DNA from: Mermis nigrescens
Lineage: Eukaryota > Nematoda > Enoplea > Mermithida > Mermithidae
NCBI GenBank assembly: GCA_036768485.1
Contig: JAVLUZ010000141.1
Coordinates: forward strand, 4,973,349-5,037,348
Direction of reading: 5' to 3'
DNA: 64,000 nt
This document shows positions 33,462-45,800 of this stretch, one piece after another. The notes beneath the pieces are model-generated. The model made no database searches. It was not told the origin of the DNA and saw only the letters and a list, made by a program, of their open reading frames with translations. Made by a program: the position numbers and the translations under genes. Positions within the stretch are counted from its first letter, which is position 1; every line of letters starts with the position of its first letter.

Positions 33462-33720
33462 CGGACACGCACGTGGGGTTGGGAGTCTAGACCCCCTCAG
33501 AACGGAAAAACGGGACATTTTACCGGGAAAATGAGGCAAAGTAAAGGCCAAAAATGGATGAAAATTAAATTTTTTTTCAAAAAATGCTTTGAATTAATCA
33601 GAAACTGTGTAATAACGTCGTTTTGACGGTATTTTACCATTTATACCAGTTGAGGTCATTTTGGCCCAAAAAAACTCAATTTTTGACCCCCTCCCAGACC
33701 GAACATGCTTTGCGTCTATG
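33462..33720 (-). mobile_element. MITE family D, best delimited copy, 259 bp
   Basis: Starts CGGACACGCACGTGGGG and ends CATGCTTTGCGTCTATG. Flanks CTCACGGC and CTCACGAC agree at 7 of 8. Confidence 0.8.
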
Positions 33721-33728
33721 CTCACGAC

Positions 33729-34290
33729 TTAAATTCTTTCAATCAGTCATCGTGTTATACGCGTGGCTTATTAAGTCGATTATCAGTAGTAGATTATAAG
33801 ATACGCTGATTTATTGTCTCATCAATATGTATTAATTTGTTAGGGTCTGTTATAATGGTATTTACGTGTGCACGTACATATAATTATTTTCTGTCCTATC
33901 GTGTACGAGTTTAAAGCTTTTAATTGAGATATTTATACGCGTATACTTCGTACGTCCAGTAGTATGGTAAAATCGTATCGGCGATTATCGCTGCTGCAAG
34001 CAGGTGTCTGTAATCATACAGTTATCAGAGTGATTATGTGGGATTCAAAATAAATTATTGTTTTTATTGCGAAGATAAAACGACACAAAGTTAATTATAT
34101 TTGTTCCATGCATGAATGTTACACATTTAGCACTCATTTCCTTGAATTTTCTGCAAAATGCACGATCTATTTCTACTAAAAATGCACTTCAAGATTTAGT
34201 CTATTTCGCGAAAGCTTGTGCTGGGCAAAATAATACAAAGAGGGGCCCATACCTTCTGTATGTGCATAAAGTAGACCTTTGCTATAATAA
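33729..34290. other. Intergenic spacer without recognised features
   Basis: AT-rich sequence up to the mariner fragment; the expected upstream mariner coding sequence is not there. Confidence 0.4.
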
Positions 34291-34584
34291 GTGAGCACTC
34301 CACCAATTAAGGCAGCCGTTGTGCAGCAGGTCTTGGCTGACTGTGGATTCGAGCAACTCGACCATCCACCCTATTCACCGGATCTGGCCCCGACCGATTT
34401 TCATGTGTTCAAAAAAATGGAATCCGATCTAAAAGGGCGCCGTTTTTTGAATTATCAAGTCAAAGATGCGGTTCATGAGTGGTTGCGGAGCCAAACTTGT
34501 GATTTTTGGTTGACCGGTGTACAAAAGTGCAGTGATCGCTGGCTTAAGTGTTATAACATGTCTGGCGAATATCTTGAAAAATAA
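34291..34584 (+). pseudogene. Mariner (Tc1/mariner) transposase C-terminal fragment
   Basis: About 97 codons covering the last quarter to third of a mariner transposase. It contains HPPYSPDLAPTDFHVFKKME, where the Asp after APT is the third catalytic residue of the DD34D triad. It then reads KGRRFLNYQVKDAVHEWLRS and ends in a normal stop. The HDNA motif with the second Asp is absent because the copy is cut just upstream. I found no terminal repeats. A solitary, dead remnant in the spacer between the two genes. Confidence 0.9.
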
Positions 34585-35203
34585 AATAAATTGAACTTCA
34601 GGGTACTTGTTGTAACAAGGATTGCATGGACTTATTGATCACCCCTCCTAATGCGTGGATTCGCGCGAAAAATGATTTCCTTCTTATCGTAACGTTCGAT
34701 TTTTCCCTTGCTCAACGGGGCGGCAGGTAGCGAATTTTTTCTTTATTTCGCCGGTCGGACGATTAAGAAATCAGATGTTGCAGTAATAAGGAAATTAGCT
34801 TTGATGAGCGAATTTATGCACTAGGTTAAAAAAGACAATAGGCTTGAACATTCTTCGAAACCTTGAGCCAAGCTATTTTTTCTGAATTGCATTTCCGGTT
34901 CTTGTGTACATACACATGTAGATACTTCGTACCACCCATCTTTGAACCGGAATGCACGTCGCAGTGTTAGAAAAATGTAAATTTATGAGAGTTGTGATTT
35001 ATTTCCAGTAGTAACGCAAATGCACGCAAAATATTTATAAGATTGGCTGTAGGGTACTTATGGTGTTAATTTGGCAAGCAGTTATTTTATTCCTGCATAA
35101 AATTTAAAAGACAAATGAAGAGACAGATGTGTAAAGGGGGCATGTCATACCCTCGCATTCACCTGAGCAAAACTACCCGCAACGGTTTTTTGGATCTTCC
35201 GCT

Positions 35204-35793
35204 CAGTAGGGGATCTAGGATTCTCGTAAGGGGACGGTACCTCAAACTTCTCAAAAACAGTCAAAAGTTTGCCCATCATGTGCGAAATAGCGTTTTTCGG
35301 CGTTTTACATTGTCTGCTTTCATTTAAAATACCTTTTGGATCAACATTTTTTTGAAAATTCTAAACTTTCGTCGATTTTGTGCGAAAATATCCTTAAATT
35401 TCTTAAACTTAGCGCAAATCCTGCGTGAAGCGCAGAAAAATTGTGAAATTAAGGCGGAAGGACGTTTAGAAGCTTGAATTACTGCAAGATTCGCTCTATT
35501 TGTAGCAATTGACGCGGAGCAACGAAAATTCTTAGAAATTATGCTTAAAAATATGTTTAAATAAACTGTGCTAAAATAGATTTTCTGCCCTTGAAATCAT
35601 TTTAAAACCTTATATCTGGAGCAGAATATGGCATCCAGCCGGCCAGGAAAGTAAATAAATGTCATTAATAGTTATTATCCGGCGTGAAGCGCCAGAAAAA
35701 TTGAGAAATTATGATTGACGGCCAAAAATCGTTGCAAATTATCCATTCTTTATCTCGCCAACTATTTTAGGGTTCCCTTTAAATCCGCCCCTG
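35204..35793. mobile_element. hAT-like element (GATCTAGG / ATCCGCCCCTG ends), 590 bp
   Basis: Starts CAGTAGGGGATCTAGGA and ends AAATCCGCCCCTG. Perfect TSD CTTCCGCT at 35196-35203 and 35794-35801. Contains GGCGT-GAA-GCGCC. Confidence 0.93.
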
Positions 35794-36670
35794 CTTCCGC
35801 TCCGAATCGCGGGTAGGATAAGCGTCCACTCGGGCTCTTATTCACTTTCTGCTTTCAATTCTCAATATATGTAATTGAGAGACAAATAAGATCGACCTAA
35901 CGGAATTTTGCTGAAAAATACGCAAATAAAGTTCAAAATTACTCTCATCTCTGCCCTTAAATGTCTTTTTACATTGTACTCAGATGGCTCCAGTAATCTT
36001 TGTACGAGCCTCAAAATCTTTGTCGCTTCCAAAAAGCCATGGTGATGAGAAATGAATATGAATATGAATATTCTCGTTTGTTCTTATGTTCTTGCTAAAA
36101 AGGATACTAAATACTAGGGATGCAATGGGTACCGGACCCGGACCCGTTTATTACCCGGTTCTTTTTTGGACCCAGACCTGATATTGAAAGTTTTTGAGAT
36201 CGGACTCGGTAAATTTTTGTTGAAAAAATAACGGGTAATGGGTGATAAATTTTTTTCAAATTCTCCAATTTTGGTACAATGCAAAATCCACTGTTTCAGC
36301 GTTAAGTCGTGGTTAAGATTAAAAACTGTGGACTATATGTTATTTTTCAGTAAATTAGATACGAGCTAGTGATTCGCTCGTTGCAGACTAAATGTCGATG
36401 TAAGAGAAGAATTACTTGAGCGCATTTCTTAGTCCCATATCAAATTTTTCTCCAACTTTTTCTTATTTACTTATTAAGTAATTTTGCAAAATTTTTCCAC
36501 TTAAGCTTAACGAAATATAATAGAGAAATGAATTACATAATTCATTGTTGGAGAACCCTTTAAAAGGAATTTTCCATGAATATTGACATTTCGGCACACC
36601 GAGCGGCTGTTTGTCCAATGCGATCATTCTTGCTATTTCCTGAAGTAATCATTTTAAAAGTAAGCACAGA

Positions 36671-38162
36671 CAGAGGCGTAGCCGGGATTTTGGTTCGGGG
36701 GCATAAACAAAACTTTTTTAAGACTACTTTTGCATTGTATGCCAGTAACGTTATGTATAGTAAAACTGTGTTTTTCGACCTTTAGTGGTGTAGCATAGCT
36801 AATTTATGAGTTTCTGACGATTAAAAAATACAAAAAGTGTAAAGCGGCTCGAAATGCCGAAAATTTTTGGAATTCCTACCGTTTTCGTATAGAATTTACG
36901 GCCTTTCTATTGACAAACAGTTCGGAAATTATAAGTGGCGCAAAGTGCCAAGATATTTTAGTCATTTTTTACCGCCCTTGACATTTTGTAGCTCTGTGAA
37001 TACTAATAGACTGACAGAGCAGAGAATTATCAAACTTGTACAAAATAATTTTGACAGTTCAAGCTTCTAACAAGACAACTGCAAATTACTAACTTTGTAT
37101 GAAGATATTTTGAGTGATTCAGGCTTTTAAAGGCAATCCTGGAGCTTTATAAAAAGAAAGAAAAGTAAATGACGGCGCTATGCAACGGAAAATTTTGACG
37201 TTTTTGCACTTTAAATCCAATTTATACAGCTTAAATCATACAAAACAGACAAATTAATGCCGGCGCGAAACGCCGGAAATTTTTAGAAATTCTTTACCCT
37301 TTTACCTGGCTTCTTCTCCCTAAAATCTCGTTGCACATGTCCAACGAGATTTTACGGCTGAGGAGGGTCTGGGGTGGCGCGCTCGAGCGTTCCCAGCGGG
37401 GTCCGAGGCAGAGTCCCGGAAAATTTTGTAAAAGAAGTATTATAATGTTAAATAGTAACGTTAAAATTTTCGCTAAATTGGCCAAATCTCGGTTCTGAAT
37501 CGAAGCTCAAAAACACTTAAAATTGATGAACTCCTACATCGCACAAAACTTCTGAGCTTAAATGCGTTTTTCGACCTCTGCTAGTATTACATAGCGCAGC
37601 AACGGGTCGCTGCCAATATGATATAGAAAATTGTATCAATGAAAATTTTGTTCTTACCGTTTTCAGGCCCATTTGTTGCCTTCTTATTACCAAGATGCAG
37701 TTCAGAAAACAGGAAATGAGCAAAAACATAAGAAAAGTTGGCCCTTCCTTTCATTTAAAATAGGATTATGTGTCCTTGTAAAGAAAGACAAAGAAAGCAA
37801 AGAATAAACAAACTGGTACACAAAAGACAAACAAAGCAGAGAATAGACAAACTGGTACACAATCAATTTCGCACTTTTACTATTATGCTCGACAAGCATG
37901 AGCTGTTTCATTCAACGAACAAATAGTACATTAAACTACTAAAGTGATATGAAGTGCTGGATTATTTTAGCTGATTCAAGCTTATAAATTCATTGGATCT
38001 ATTCAACAAATAATAATGACTCGCCGGAAAATTTTGACGTTTTTGTCTTTTTGAACTCAGTTTTTTTGGACACAGATTATTGCAACAGAAAAATCAACAA
38101 TATTCCTGAAAATTTCGGGGGGCATGTGCCCCCAATGCCCCCCCCCCTCGGCTACGCCTATG
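36671..38162. mobile_element. hAT-like element (CAGAGGCGTAGCC ends), 1.5 kb, nested
   Basis: Starts CAGAGGCGTAGCCGGG and ends CTCGGCTACGCCTATG. Perfect TSD AGCACAGA at 36663-36670 and 38163-38170. Contains GGCGC-GAA-ACGCC. No coding sequence survives. Confidence 0.95.
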
Positions 38163-38252
38163 AGCACAGAGAAGTAGAACTTCGCCAATCTTCGCACTGA
38201 TTAGCAGTCCTTCTAATATAAAAATGCAAATGGGATGAGGGTGGATAGGTTC

Positions 38253-39182
38253 GTCCGCACTTTTCAAAAAATCATTTTCGTTAAAAAATAAAATAGACAT
38301 ATAAGTCAATCGACATCGCTGATCTCAATTCCATTGTCTATTTTCAGCCTGCATGCATCGTTGTTGCAGTATTAGTATACCTACAGTACACCTCGAAACT
38401 TTTTAAAAAATCATTTTCGTTGAAAAATAAAACCTCCATAGCAGTAAATCGACATCGCTGATCTTAAATCCGTTGTCTATTTTTGGCCTGCATGCATCGT
38501 TGTTACAGTATACATAGAGTACACCTCAACACTTTTTTAAAAATCATATCCGTTTAAAAAATAAAATCGCCATATTAGTAAATTGATATCGCTGATCTCA
38601 AATCCGTTGTCTATTTTTAGCCTGCATGCATCGTTCTATACCTACGTTACGGTATAACTGCAGTACACCTCCGATATTTTTATTTTCAGATCTCAGATAA
38701 CTTACTTCATAAAATTTATTAACATCATGGCACAAGATATCAATATGCATGAATTTGGCCATATCACAAGAACTGAAGAATCAACTACCGAATTCGCGCG
38801 AGAAAACGGCTCGCTGCTTGCTTTTCGTATTAATATCTTGTGCCATGATCTTAATAAATTTTCTGAAGTAAGTTATCTGAGATCTGAAAATGAAAAATCG
38901 GAGGTGTACAGTAGTTATACTGTAACGTAGGTATACAACGATGCATGCGGGCTTAAAATAGACAACGGATTTGAGATCAGCGATGTCAATTTACTAATAT
39001 GGCGATTTTATTTTTTAACGAAAATGATTTTTGAATAAGTGTTGAGGTGTACTGTAGGTATACTGTAACAACGATGCATGCAGGCTAAAAATAGACAACG
39101 GATTTGAGATCAGCGATGTCGATTTACGAATATGGCGATTTTATTTTTTAACGAAAATGATTTTTTGAAAAAGTGTGGACGT
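38253..39182. repeat. Foldback: long inverted repeat built of tandem units
   Basis: The left arm opens CGTCCGCACTTTTCAAAAAA and the right arm closes with its near-complement. The arms consist of a roughly 130-180-bp unit containing CCTGCATGCATCGTTGT and AAATCCGTTGTCTATTTTT, about three copies on the left and two on the right, with a short loop near 38755-38830. Confidence 0.88.
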
Positions 39183-39281
39183 ACTCCAGTAATACCACAT
39201 GCACATAGGGGGAGGGAGAAAGGGACCCTTTAAACGGTCAGACACATACGTGCACATAGGGGAAGGGGAAAGGGTTATTAC

Positions 39282-39541
39282 CACACCTGGGCGTGGGGGG
39301 GTTGGGGGTATGCACCCCCAGAAACCAAAATACCCCCCAGAAATCAAAATACCCCCCCAGAATTCAATTTTTGAAAATTTTTTTCGTTTTTTTCGCAATT
39401 TTTTGATGCCAATGGATAGTACTTGATGAGAAACGTCGAAAAATGGTGTTTTTATTGCCCTACCACCATTTTTAAGGCCATTTTTTGACTTTCAAAAAAT
39501 CTTGCACCCCCCCCCCAGAATTTTTTTGCTGCCCACGTATG
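39282..39541 (+). mobile_element. hAT-like MITE, family B, 260 bp
   Basis: Starts CACACCTGGGCGTGGGGGG, ends GCCCACGTATG, perfect TSD GTTATTAC at 39274-39281 and 39542-39549. Confidence 0.94.
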
Positions 39542-39559
39542 GTTATTACCCCCTCCGCT

Positions 39560-40215
39560 GAGACAGGTACTGTCCGGCAATTTTGAGCTGATGGAACGTT
39601 TTTTGCATCATTTTCGCGCTGGATTAGTACTCTTGTGCTCTTTTACCCAGAAATTGATTAATTTATGTATTTCTAGTGTTAAAATGATATAATGCAGTCA
39701 ACATGGACTTAAGATGCGAAATTTGCCAGACATTTTATATACTGTTTTGACTATCTCGTTCGATTAAACAAGAAATTCGTGAACGTTAAATTTACTGTTT
39801 TGGAATTCTGATATTTTACCCCGCCTCTGCTGATCCTAACCTTGTGCACCTATGGTCAAACAGGTGCCGTCCGTCGATTTTGAGCTGACGGAACATTTTC
39901 TGCATCATTTTGAGCACGAAAGCATTATTAAATTCAAAATTTTCGGGAATTATTGTACGTTCTGTCTACTCAAGTAGCTCCCGAAATCGTATCAACATAA
40001 AAATCAAAATTTCTCGCTAAACTGATAAGTTTTTGTTTTCATGCTAAAACTCATATAATGCTGTCGAAACGACTGAAAATACTAAAAGATGCTCGCTTAT
40101 CACGCAAAAGCGTTTTGAATATAGGCCATTTTGACTATTTGTGTCATTTGACTGGCAAAAAAACGTGAAAAATTTGATTTACTGTTATACGATTTCTGGG
40201 ATTTTGCCCGCTCTG
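39560..40215. repeat. Divergent tandem duplication, unit about 300 bp
   Basis: TTTTGAGCTGATGGAACG recurs about 300 bp later as TTTTGAGCTGACGGAACA. The following blocks (GCATCATTTT, ATATAATGC, GTTCG/ATTTACTGTT, TTTTGCCC or TTTTACCCC) repeat in the same order. Confidence 0.8.
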
Positions 40216-40559
40216 ACCTTGATTACCTTAATGATCTAATGTTCAACTAGCTTAAGTACAACTTCTTTCTTCGATCTGCGCTCAGCGTTCTGTAATCTGA
40301 GAATAAGCCGATTAAGCATATGACATTGAAACTTCAAATTTTCTGACACTAATGAAAAAATTTTCGGCGCTTTACGCAAAAGTCCTTGACAGCTATGTAT
40401 CTTGCTCCAAACGGAGTCATCTGAAGTAATTCTTGACCTTAAATTTTGTAAGATTTTGTGATGATTTATGCAGGATTAATGTAACGATATGAAAATTTCA
40501 TAGCAGCAGCATTTTTACTTCGTCTACAAATCTTGTCTCTGCATCACAGATGATTCCGT

Positions 40560-41002
40560 TACGTTTTTTTTGTATTCGGCAAAGATTTTTCCCAATGTAC
40601 ACAGACTTTTCGGGACTGTCTTTGTACGTGTATAAAGATTTTAGGGAAAACAAAAACTGTGAAAAAGTGTGAAATTCCCTGCAATTCTCGGCGCTTCGCG
40701 CCGAAATAAGTAATTCTATGTCTTATATATCTTTATAATGACAGAATTTGCATTTAGAATGAAAAAATGTCTCATTTATCGGCGCTGCGCGCCGTTTTGA
40801 GACAATTTTCAGTACTTTCTAGCGTCAGAAACCCAGAAATTGGTTAGAATACAGTATTAAAGGTCGAAAACCCTGTTTCACTACAATAAAATCGCTACTG
40901 TACCATATTAAAGTGCACAAAATTTGCATATACAAAATATGCAAAGACTTTTGGGGACCATCTTTGTCATGTTCAACGGGACCTTGTACAAAAAAAACAC
41001 TG
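40560..41002 (-). mobile_element. hAT-like MITE, family A, 443 bp
   Basis: Reverse copy from TACGTTTTTTTTGTATTCGG to GTACAAAAAAAACACTG. Flanks GATTCCGT and CATTCAGT agree at 6 of 8. Confidence 0.85.
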
Positions 41003-42663
41003 CATTCAGTCTGACTGAAGTTACGCTGATGAGATAGCGAAAAAAGAATTTCTTGTGCATAAATAACCAATTTTTGAGACTAATTTTCGCTGTATTTATA
41101 ATGTCAGAATACTGTCTTTTCGAATCTCCTGACTACTGCTCAGCGATACACCATATACGATTTATACATCATAATGCAACCTTCGTTTCTTCAACTTTAC
41201 AGCTTCTATTCCGTGTATTGCACTAATCAAAGTTTCGAGATGTTTTCCAGTAAATTTATACTTATGCGGCATTTTCCATGATGACTGAGCTGAACATAAT
41301 TTGCTCTTCGAACCTTCTGCACAGAACCTAGTGTATTGTAACTGAATTATATGTTTTGTATTGGCCCCGGACCCGAACCTGTTATTCTTTTCAGACCAGG
41401 ACCCGAACCCGTTATCTGAAAAATTTGAGACCCGGGCCCGTTGCGTCCCTACTAAATACATATGCATAACATACTGCATAAATACCTACCTTACCAACTA
41501 CCAGGGCAGCGACCGATTACTATTGAGAATGTAAATGAAAAGCATAAAATTCAATTTTTAATGTCTACCGTAATCTGCGGGGGACTTTCAGATTAGCACT
41601 CCCTCCTTTCAAATCTGCTTTTGTGCATTTCTAGTGATGTTCAATGAAAAACGTAATTTTCAAAAAGTTTTATGACAGAAACTGTACGTTTGACATGGAA
41701 ATCAAAAAGTACCAATACAATGTAAGCCCTGAAAATGAAATAAACATGATGGTTATGTTGACAAAACCACGAATTTGTCAACATTGAATTTAGCTGAGAC
41801 AATTATGTACTTATGTCACTACCTAGGTAGCATACATACTATACTTTCTGGACTAAATTTTGGCTATTCTGTCAAAATGCTGCATTTTTATAACATAAAA
41901 GTATTAAGACAGGATTTTGAGCCTGGATTCATGCATCGGAGCACCTGTCATTATTTTTAAACTAGGATGTACCATACGTAGGTAGCTAGAAAATTATGTG
42001 GGTTAGGATGGGTAAAATTGCCAAAAATGTCACTAGAAATAGAATTTGGGGGTCTACAGTAATCTGGGGGTTCAACTTCTGGGGGTTCAAATCTTCCATA
42101 CTCCCCACGCCTATGTATGGTTAGTGCCTATATCGAGTGAGCCTTATTATGTGGAAATTTCGATATTAATTATGATTTGATTGAATATTGTGAATTGATT
42201 GAACTCGACACGGTCATTTTGTTGCTCTTTAACATCATTTTCTTTTAGTGTGTTGTCCTCGGTACTGTTGTTTTCGAAGGTACTCTAAATTTTTTTAATC
42301 GCAGTAGCAAAATAGAAGCTGATTGTGGCATATTTTTGAAATTTTGCTTATTTGTCTGATAAAAATAAAGAGAAAATATTGTTGCGCGACTGAATTTTTT
42401 AAATTTTTAATCTTGTAGGTTTTTATTTTTAAAAGCCATCGTTACATTCCTCTGTAATCACGCAAAGCTCAGAACAAGAACGACACTGACGAATTTCTTA
42501 TTTGAACAAATTTTTTTGTCTAAAACGCACCTTTGTGTTCCAGGTAGTTTACAGACGTATACTACTATTCTGTACGTATCCATAGAAACAACTAAACTGA
42601 ACGCTATTATTTGAGCATAATGCTACGTTTTACTTTCAGTGTATTCTGATTAAAGAAATCAAT

Positions 42664-42715
42664 ATGTTACATAGTGCCGATAAGGAGGACGCTGGCAGTG
42701 AACCTGGAGAAGATG
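42664..42715 (+). CDS. CEP164: CEP164 first recognised coding exon
   Basis: ATG followed by an acidic stretch ([12 protein letters not shown]), leaving phase 1 at GTAAAA. The last base plus AA of the next exon makes the Glu before INEYAELIG. Acceptor CTTTCAG at 42638-42639 opens the exon, and the frame is open upstream of the ATG, so translation could start in an earlier exon. A short stretch at 42249-42279 bounded by TTTTAG and GTACTC may be a 5' exon. Confidence 0.65.
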
Positions 42716-42765
42716 GTAAAATTTTGTTTACTTGACTCTTAATGTCTAACGTCAGCAATAATAGC

Positions 42766-42850
<85 letters not shown>

Positions 42851-45800
42851 GCTTAAACACAGTTGGTTATAGCTCTGATACTGGGTTCAAGGGTTTAAGC
42901 CGGGTTTAGAAGATCGACCAGCTTAGCATTGGAAAAAAGGTTTTGGCTCAATCAGGTCGGTCTAAGGCATTTGGGGAGCTTGTGCGGAGAATCTATTTGG
43001 GGACCCTTTAATGTGAGTTGAATACTCGGCATCTGAAAATGTAGGCTAAAAGTAAATTTTTTATTGTCCGTACGCTAGGAGCAGTATAGAATGTAATTAA
43101 ACGTAGTCCGTTTAGCATTGTGGATCAAGGGTTCATAATGAAAGGCGGTACACCACTTTTATCCAAACACTCAAAGATAGGTGCAAAAGTCCAAAATTCT
43201 CGCACAAAACAGCGATTTTTCGCCGTTTTATTTTTTCTACTTCTATTCGAAATCACTTCTGTTGTAGGACATTTCAAAAAATTTCGAAATTTCCGATAAA
43301 TTTGTGCTAAAAAATGATCGAATTTTATCAATCTTAGTAAAATGCGGCAAAAATTTGAAAAATTTGGTTAGATGTGCTTCAATAACATGCTTTTCTCTAT
43401 TAATGCTTGTATTTGTGCATTAAGGACGCATGTTAAAGCTGCTGGAGCGAAGTCCGCAAAATTTTTAGAATTTGTTATGAAAAATTGAAAATACTATGCT
43501 AAACGTATTGTTTATGCTCAAAGAATCGTTTCAAGAGACAAAAAAGTTTGTTGCTTAAATCGCATTTTTGACGCCCAAATATGGTTTTCAGGCCGTCAAG
43601 AAACTAAATAAAAGTAATTAATAGGTATTATTCGGCGCGAACCGCCAGAAAACTTTGATAATTACATGAACCATACCCATAAAATTCCTCCAAGATCTAT
43701 TCTCATCTCGCTAATTGAGTCATTGGGTGGTCTCTCCTTTAAGTCCGCCCAGCACCACAGCTAGTGATTTTCATTTATACTAATTTTCAACCTATAATGC
43801 ATTTTCCTTTTTCCTTGTGCACAACTATCTCAAACTGTCAATTATTGCAAAAATATATTATAAAAAATAAATAGGTATCTCTTACATGGAGAACTCTTTA
43901 TTCTCTTTCTTGAAAACTTAAAAATATAGGTGCAAAGCATGCTTGGGAGAGCACATTCGACAGAGAAATTCATTGAGCTATCTGTGTAACTGATTTTTCA
44001 GCATTCGAACAAGCTCAACTCTAGAGAATCTTGAAATTTTCGTCTTTGTACTCAATTTTGGGGTTTGGCATAGAAAAAACAATTACAGTCTTTAAAATGA
44101 CTAAGCCTGGGCTTCTTAGGTCACTAACATAAAGAAAGATTGCACTGCATTTCCCATCTCATAGCGCGCCCCGTTTCTTTGCCTGTCCCACTATATAGCT
44201 GATCCCATACGTAGATGCACAGCATGGCCGATCTGGGTGGGTACAGCCGGTCTGGGGGAGCTTTTTTGGGCCAAAATGACCTCAAAAACTGGTATAAGCG
44301 CTAAAATAGCGTTAAAATTACGTTATTACACAGTTTTTGGCCACTTTGAAGCATTTTTTGAAAAATTTTCAATTTTCATCCGTTTTTCGCCCTTCATTTT
44401 GCCTCATTTTCCCTACAAAATTTCCCATTTCTCCATTCTGGGGGTTTAGACCCCCAAGCCCCACGTGCGCGTCTGGTCACATATCATCGCTCTACATTTT
44501 CAAATGCCCTATGTTATCGCACTTAATACTTCCAGCGACTAATTTACATACATCCTCGCATGTTCCAGTTTTTCCTGTTATTTCTCATTGTTCTAAAAAA
44601 GCGAATCTACAATACTACTCGTATGAGTTATTTTTAAGCTTATCTTTTTTAAATGTAAGACACCATGCAAACTTTTATCATCTGCAACAAACTTCATTTT
44701 CATCTTTTTGAGTTTTTTTGCCGCGTAGAGCGTATTTTCGAAAAAGCAGCTGCCATGCTAATTTGAAGATAATCATCTTGCATGCAAAAGCAATTTTTCT
44801 CACAGTGCAGCAAACTTTTATATCTACTAGGCATTTGAAAAATTAACACATCTTTAATGTCATTTAATCTAGAAAAGAGATTACTAGTCCTTCAAATGAG
44901 ATTGGCTGCTAAATTTGTGTGTACATGGTGCGACACTAGTGAAGTTTTTACTTTCGTGGATGTCAAAAACAGAACTATCTTAAGAAAACATAAAAAACCA
45001 AATTCTACGCACTGCATAAATTGCATGCGATCATGTTCAATGGCACACATTAGATTGTGGGTCGAGCGCATGAGTAAGATTCTATAGAATTTGTATATTT
45101 TAAGTCTTTTCAATTTAATATATGTCGTAGTAAAGGAACTCGCAAAGAGATGGAACGTGCAATGAGATAAGGCTCTAAATTTTATATATAGATCAATTTT
45201 TATATTAGTCTCCCATCCAGGGCCGTATTTAAGGGGGCGGGGGCGGCTCCCCCTTGCCGAAAAATGTTTTTAGAAAAGTAAGACAATGCACGGTAAGTTA
45301 GAAAAATCGCATGTCTTTGTCCTAAAACCTTCGAATTTTCGGCGCCTCGCGTTAGATGTGCTGTATTTTCTATCATTTTGGCTCAAGTGCGACCAAAAAC
45401 AACGACACCTATAGCCTTTTAAGTAAGAAAATTGTTTCAAAAAGTAAGAATTCCATGATCTAAATGGATAGAGCATGTCGAGAAACGTCGAAAAATGCGG
45501 TATTTTCGAGCTATCCTGCCTCCTGCTTACACCATTTGCGAACATAATCCAAAACGTCTGGCACGATTTCCCTGGATTCTTGATAGTAAAATATTTATTA
45601 AAAAATAATCTTATAGCAAACATGGTTTTTTTGTATTCGACAAAGATTTTTCCCGATATACAAAGACTTTTCGGGACCGTCTTTGTACATGTACAAATAT
45701 TTTGGGAAGGGCAAAAACTGCAAAAAAGGTCTGAAATTCGCTAAAATTTTCGGCGCTTTGCGCCGAATCCAGTACTTGTGTGCTTTGTATATCTTTATAA

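Larger units (their letters stand above)
36115..41451. mobile_element. Large hAT-like element with TAGGGAYGCAAYGGG ends, 5.3 kb, composite
   Basis: Starts TAGGGATGCAATGGGTACCGG and ends CCCGTTGCGTCCCTA. Perfect TSD CTAAATAC at 36107-36114 and 41452-41459. Both ends carry CGGACCCGGACCCG-type arrays in opposite orientation. Inside are a 1.5-kb hAT element, a foldback, a family B MITE, a 300-bp tandem duplication and a family A MITE. No transposase recognised. Confidence 0.9.

Noticed and set aside
38253..39182. CRISPR-like or satellite array
   Set aside because: The units are inverted across a centre and are 130-180 bp long without uniform spacers; foldback structure explains them.
42636..42860. 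Poly-leucine open frame on the - strand
   Set aside because: Translation of the AAT microsatellite opposite CEP164 exon 1.
43118..43753. 8-bp duplication for the divergent GGCGGATC-type copy
   Set aside because: The flanks I could propose do not match, so only similarity to 35204-35793 is claimed.
44337..44711. 124-codon open frame on the + strand
   Set aside because: Its first third is MITE family D; the rest has no domain, no homologue I recognise and no splice or start context.
44857..45087. 76-codon open frame with several Cys and His residues
   Set aside because: Looked briefly like a zinc-binding protein, but the Cys spacing fits no family I know and there is no exon context.
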